The notes beneath the pieces were generated by a model, which was not told where the DNA came from, ran no database searches, and saw only the letters and a program-made list of their open reading frames with translations. Shown here in pieces: positions 61,678 to 64,000 of a stretch of 64,000 nucleotides of DNA (position 1 is its first letter; each line of letters opens with the position of its first letter). Position numbers and translations under genes: made by a program. The DNA is from OCS116 sp051531935 (lineage in GTDB: Bacteria; Pseudomonadota; Alphaproteobacteria; Rhizobiales; OSC116), in assembly GCA_051531935.1 (NCBI GenBank), contig JAOPTR010000001.1, positions 1-64,000 on the forward strand. Direction: 5' to 3'.

Positions 61678-64000
61678 CTAGCGATTATAGTTCAAAATTG
61701 GCGCTAACCATCTCTCACACTCATCTAGCGGCATATTTTTACGCTTTGCATAATCTTCCACTTGGTCTTTTTCAATTTTACCAATGCCGAAATAATGGCT
61801 TTGTGGATGGCTAAAATACATACCCGAAACACTCGATGGTGGCCACATAGCACAACTCTCAGTCAACTTAACGCCAATACGCTTAGTGGTATCTAACAGC
61901 TCAAACAAGGTGCGTTTTTCAGTATGGTCAGGCTGTGCAGGGTAACCCGGCGCAGGTCGAATGCCCTGATACTCTTCTTTCCACAATTCTGTGGTTTCAA
62001 TGCTTTCGTCTTTGGCATAACCCCACAATTCGCGGCGTACTTTGGCATGCATTAATTCGGCAAAAGCCTCCGCCAAACGATCACATAAGCTTTGGAACAA
62101 GATGGCGCTATAATCATCACCCGCAGCTTTAAACTCAGCCACTTTATCTTCTTCACCCAAACCTGTGGTTACGGTAAAGCCGCCAATATAATCGGCAATT
62201 CCACTGTCTTTTGGCGCAATAATATCGGCCAAACAATCGTTATAACGCCCTGGTTGTTTTTTCATTTGTTGGCGCAAACCATGAAACTTACCAATAATTT
62301 CATTTCGGTCATCATTTTTATAAAGCGTAATGTCATCCATGCTGCCAATATGTTCATTGGTCGGCCATGAGGCATCATCAACATTGGCTGGCCAAAAACC
62401 AACAACACCACTTGCCTTTGTCCACCGCCCCGCAATTATTTTATCAAGCATGGCCGAAGCATCTTTATAAAGATTTTTAGCTGCTTCACCAAATTTCTCA
62501 TTCTCAAATATACTTGGATACGAACCTTTTAATTCCCAACTGGCAAAGAATGGCGTCCAATCAATATATCTTGCAATTTCAGCTAAATCGAAATTGTTAT
62601 ATTCCTTCACACCCAAGAATGATGGCTTTTTAACTTCAAAGCCCGTCCAATCAATTGGCAAGGCGTTTGCACGAGATTGCTCTAATGTCGGGCGATCCTT
62701 ATTGCTACGCGCGCGCGCGTGTTTTTCGGCCATGTCGATATATTCGGCCAATGTTTCAGCTTGGTAGTCTGCACTGCCATCACCCATTAATTTTGTCGCC
62801 ACAGCCACCGCGCGGCTTGCATCCGTCACGTAAATGGTTTGGCCTGCTTTATAATTGGGGTTAATTTTAACCGCTGTATGCACTTTAGATGTAGTCGCGC
62901 CGCCAATCATCAACGGAATGTTCAAACCTTCACGTTCCATTTCGGCCGCCATATGGCACATTTCATCCAAGCTTGGCGTAATCAATCCACTCAAGCCAAT
63001 AATGTCGACATTCTCTTCTTTGGCTTTTTTAATAATGTCGGCAGCAGGCACCATAACGCCCATGTCAATCACTTCAAAATTATTACATTGCAGCACAACA
63101 CCCACAATATTTTTACCAATATCGTGCACATCGCCTTTAACTGTCGCCATTAATATCTTGCCATTATTGGTACTGGTATCGCCAGTTAATAATTTTTCTT
63201 CTTCAATAAATGGCATCAGATGCGCCACAGCGGCTTTCATCACACGGGCAGATTTCACAACTTGCGGCAAGAACATTTGGCCAGAGCCAAATAAGTCACC
63301 AACAATATTCATGCCGTCCATCAATGCGCCTTCAATCACATGTAATGGGCGTTCAGCACCAACACGAGCTTCTTCGGCATCTTCGACAATAAAATCGGTA
63401 ATTCCGTTCACAAGGCTATGGGCTAGGCGGTCGTTAATGCTTTTCTCGCGCCACGTTAAGTCAACTTCACGTTTCACACCTTTTTGGCCTACATATTCTT
63501 GCGCCAATTCTAGTAAATTATCCGATGAGGTTTCGCCATTTTCTGGTGTTCGATTAAACAATACATCTTCAATCGCGACTAAAAGTTTTTTTGGAATGTC
63601 GTCATAAATAGTCAACTGGCCTGCATTCACAATGCCCATATCCATACCATCTTTAATGGCGTGGAATAAGAAAGCACTATGCATGGCTTCACGCACTAGA
63701 TTATTACCCCTAAAACTGAATGATAGGTTAGACAACCCGCCCGAAATATGACAATGCGGCAATGTTTCTTTAATGGTTTTGGCCGCTTCAATAAATGCTT
63801 TGCCATATTCATTATGCTCTTCAAGCCCTGTGGCCACCGCAAACACATTGGGGTCAAAAATAATATCTTCCGGTTTAAAACCAACTTCATCAACCAAGAT
63901 ACGGTAAGAATTTGTACAAATTTCGACCTTGCGCTCATAAGTATCAGCTTGGCCATCTTCATCAAAAGCCATCACCACTGTTGCTGCGCCATAGCGTTTG
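61678..64000 (-). CDS. metH: Cobalamin-dependent methionine synthase, 3' part (runs off the window)
   Basis: About 773 C-terminal codons of MetH are visible; the gene continues past the right edge (RYGAATVVMAFDEDGQ crosses the ATG at 63978, which is therefore not the start). Seen here are the end of the methyltetrahydrofolate-binding barrel (GGLSNLSFSFRG), the B12 cap and binding domain with GDVHDIGKN (DxHxxG, the cobalt-ligating His), and the activation domain ending ESCAMWPPSSVSGMYFSHPQS, which binds SAM. The homocysteine-binding module would lie outside; many alphaproteobacteria encode it as a separate gene, which cannot be judged here. Confidence 0.96.
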   Translation of the reverse strand, partial: KRYGAATVVMAFDEDGQADTYERKVEICTNSYRILVDEVGFKPEDIIFDPNVFAVATGLEEHNEYGKAFIEAAKTIKETLPHCHISGGLSNLSFSFRGNNLVREAMHSAFLFHAIKDGMDMGIVNAGQLTIYDDIPKKLLVAIEDVLFNRTPENGETSSDNLLELAQEYVGQKGVKREVDLTWREKSINDRLAHSLVNGITDFIVEDAEEARVGAERPLHVIEGALMDGMNIVGDLFGSGQMFLPQVVKSARVMKAAVAHLMPFIEEEKLLTGDTSTNNGKILMATVKGDVHDIGKNIVGVVLQCNNFEVIDMGVMVPAADIIKKAKEENVDIIGLSGLITPSLDEMCHMAAEMEREGLNIPLMIGGATTSKVHTAVKINPNYKAGQTIYVTDASRAVAVATKLMGDGSADYQAETLAEYIDMAEKHARARSNKDRPTLEQSRANALPIDWTGFEVKKPSFLGVKEYNNFDLAEIARYIDWTPFFASWELKGSYPSIFENEKFGEAAKNLYKDASAMLDKIIAGRWTKASGVVGFWPANVDDASWPTNEHIGSMDDITLYKNDDRNEIIGKFHGLRQQMKKQPGRYNDCLADIIAPKDSGIADYIGGFTVTTGLGEEDKVAEFKAAGDDYSAILFQSLCDRLAEAFAELMHAKVRRELWGYAKDESIETTELWKEEYQGIRPAPGYPAQPDHTEKRTLFELLDTTKRIGVKLTESCAMWPPSSVSGMYFSHPQSHYFGIGKIEKDQVEDYAKRKNMPLDECERWLAPILNYNR

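Noticed and set aside
1..64000. tRNA genes, rRNA genes, insertion sequences, integrases or phage genes
   Set aside because: None was found by reading; no cloverleaf, transposase motif or terminal inverted repeat pair was visible.

Overview
The window is a stretch of AT-rich bacterial chromosome, almost certainly from an alphaproteobacterium. The evidence is a complete division and cell-wall (dcw) cluster read on the minus strand, preceded by an RNase P RNA gene and followed by bamD-recN-ligA. In addition, FtsZ has a long linker and a conserved C-terminal tail, and MurE carries the DNPR motif of meso-diaminopimelate-adding enzymes. I cannot name the genus. A member of the Hyphomicrobiales or a neighbouring marine lineage would fit, but this is inference.

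Layout. (1) 1-5 kb: a ribose-type sugar ABC transporter operon (minus) and a divergent LacI repressor, with two mirrored operators between them. (2) 5-20 kb: an accessory region of many small regulator-plus-target modules. These are a MerR regulator with a thiopurine methyltransferase, a TetR regulator with two paired membrane proteins, an ArsR-GST-GNAT operon, an ArsR regulator with an ArsP-like permease, and OhrR with Ohr and a hydrolase-OsmC fusion. Also here are lepA, a DMT exporter, NnrU, an SDR and an M24 aminopeptidase. For most modules an inverted repeat suitable as the operator can be read directly. A triple 103-bp tandem repeat lies between tpm and lepA. (3) 20-49.5 kb: VOC, GNAT, ligA, recN, bamD, a Sir2-like gene, ftsZ, mepB (opposite strand), then ftsA-ftsQ-ddl-murB-murC-murG-ftsW-murD-mraY-murF-murE-ftsI-ftsL-rsmH-mraZ, rnpB, an SDR, a Crp-like regulator and a DjlA-like co-chaperone. 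(4) 49.5-58 kb: deoD, a TRAP transporter (dctPQM) with a MarR regulator, and a divergent 1214-residue HyuA-HyuB (5-oxoprolinase type) protein, followed by a possible decayed gene end. (5) 58-64 kb: an SDR, two SRPBCC-like paralogues, two paralogous membrane proteins of unknown function, and the C-terminal two thirds of metH, cut by the window edge.

The points that stand out are around ftsZ. The slot between ftsZ and bamD, which in most alphaproteobacteria holds lpxC, instead holds a divergent Sir2-like gene. That gene lacks the zinc-binding cysteines, has no ATG, GTG or TTG upstream of its NAD-binding loop, and appears to start at ATT behind a strong ribosome-binding site. The ftsA-ftsZ junction is interrupted by an oppositely oriented mepB gene. 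Other notable signals are four ten-base-spaced TGG(G)-type repeats in the mraZ promoter, a textbook 19-bp-spacer MerR promoter, and the tandem pair of membrane proteins near 60 kb that I could not assign to a family.
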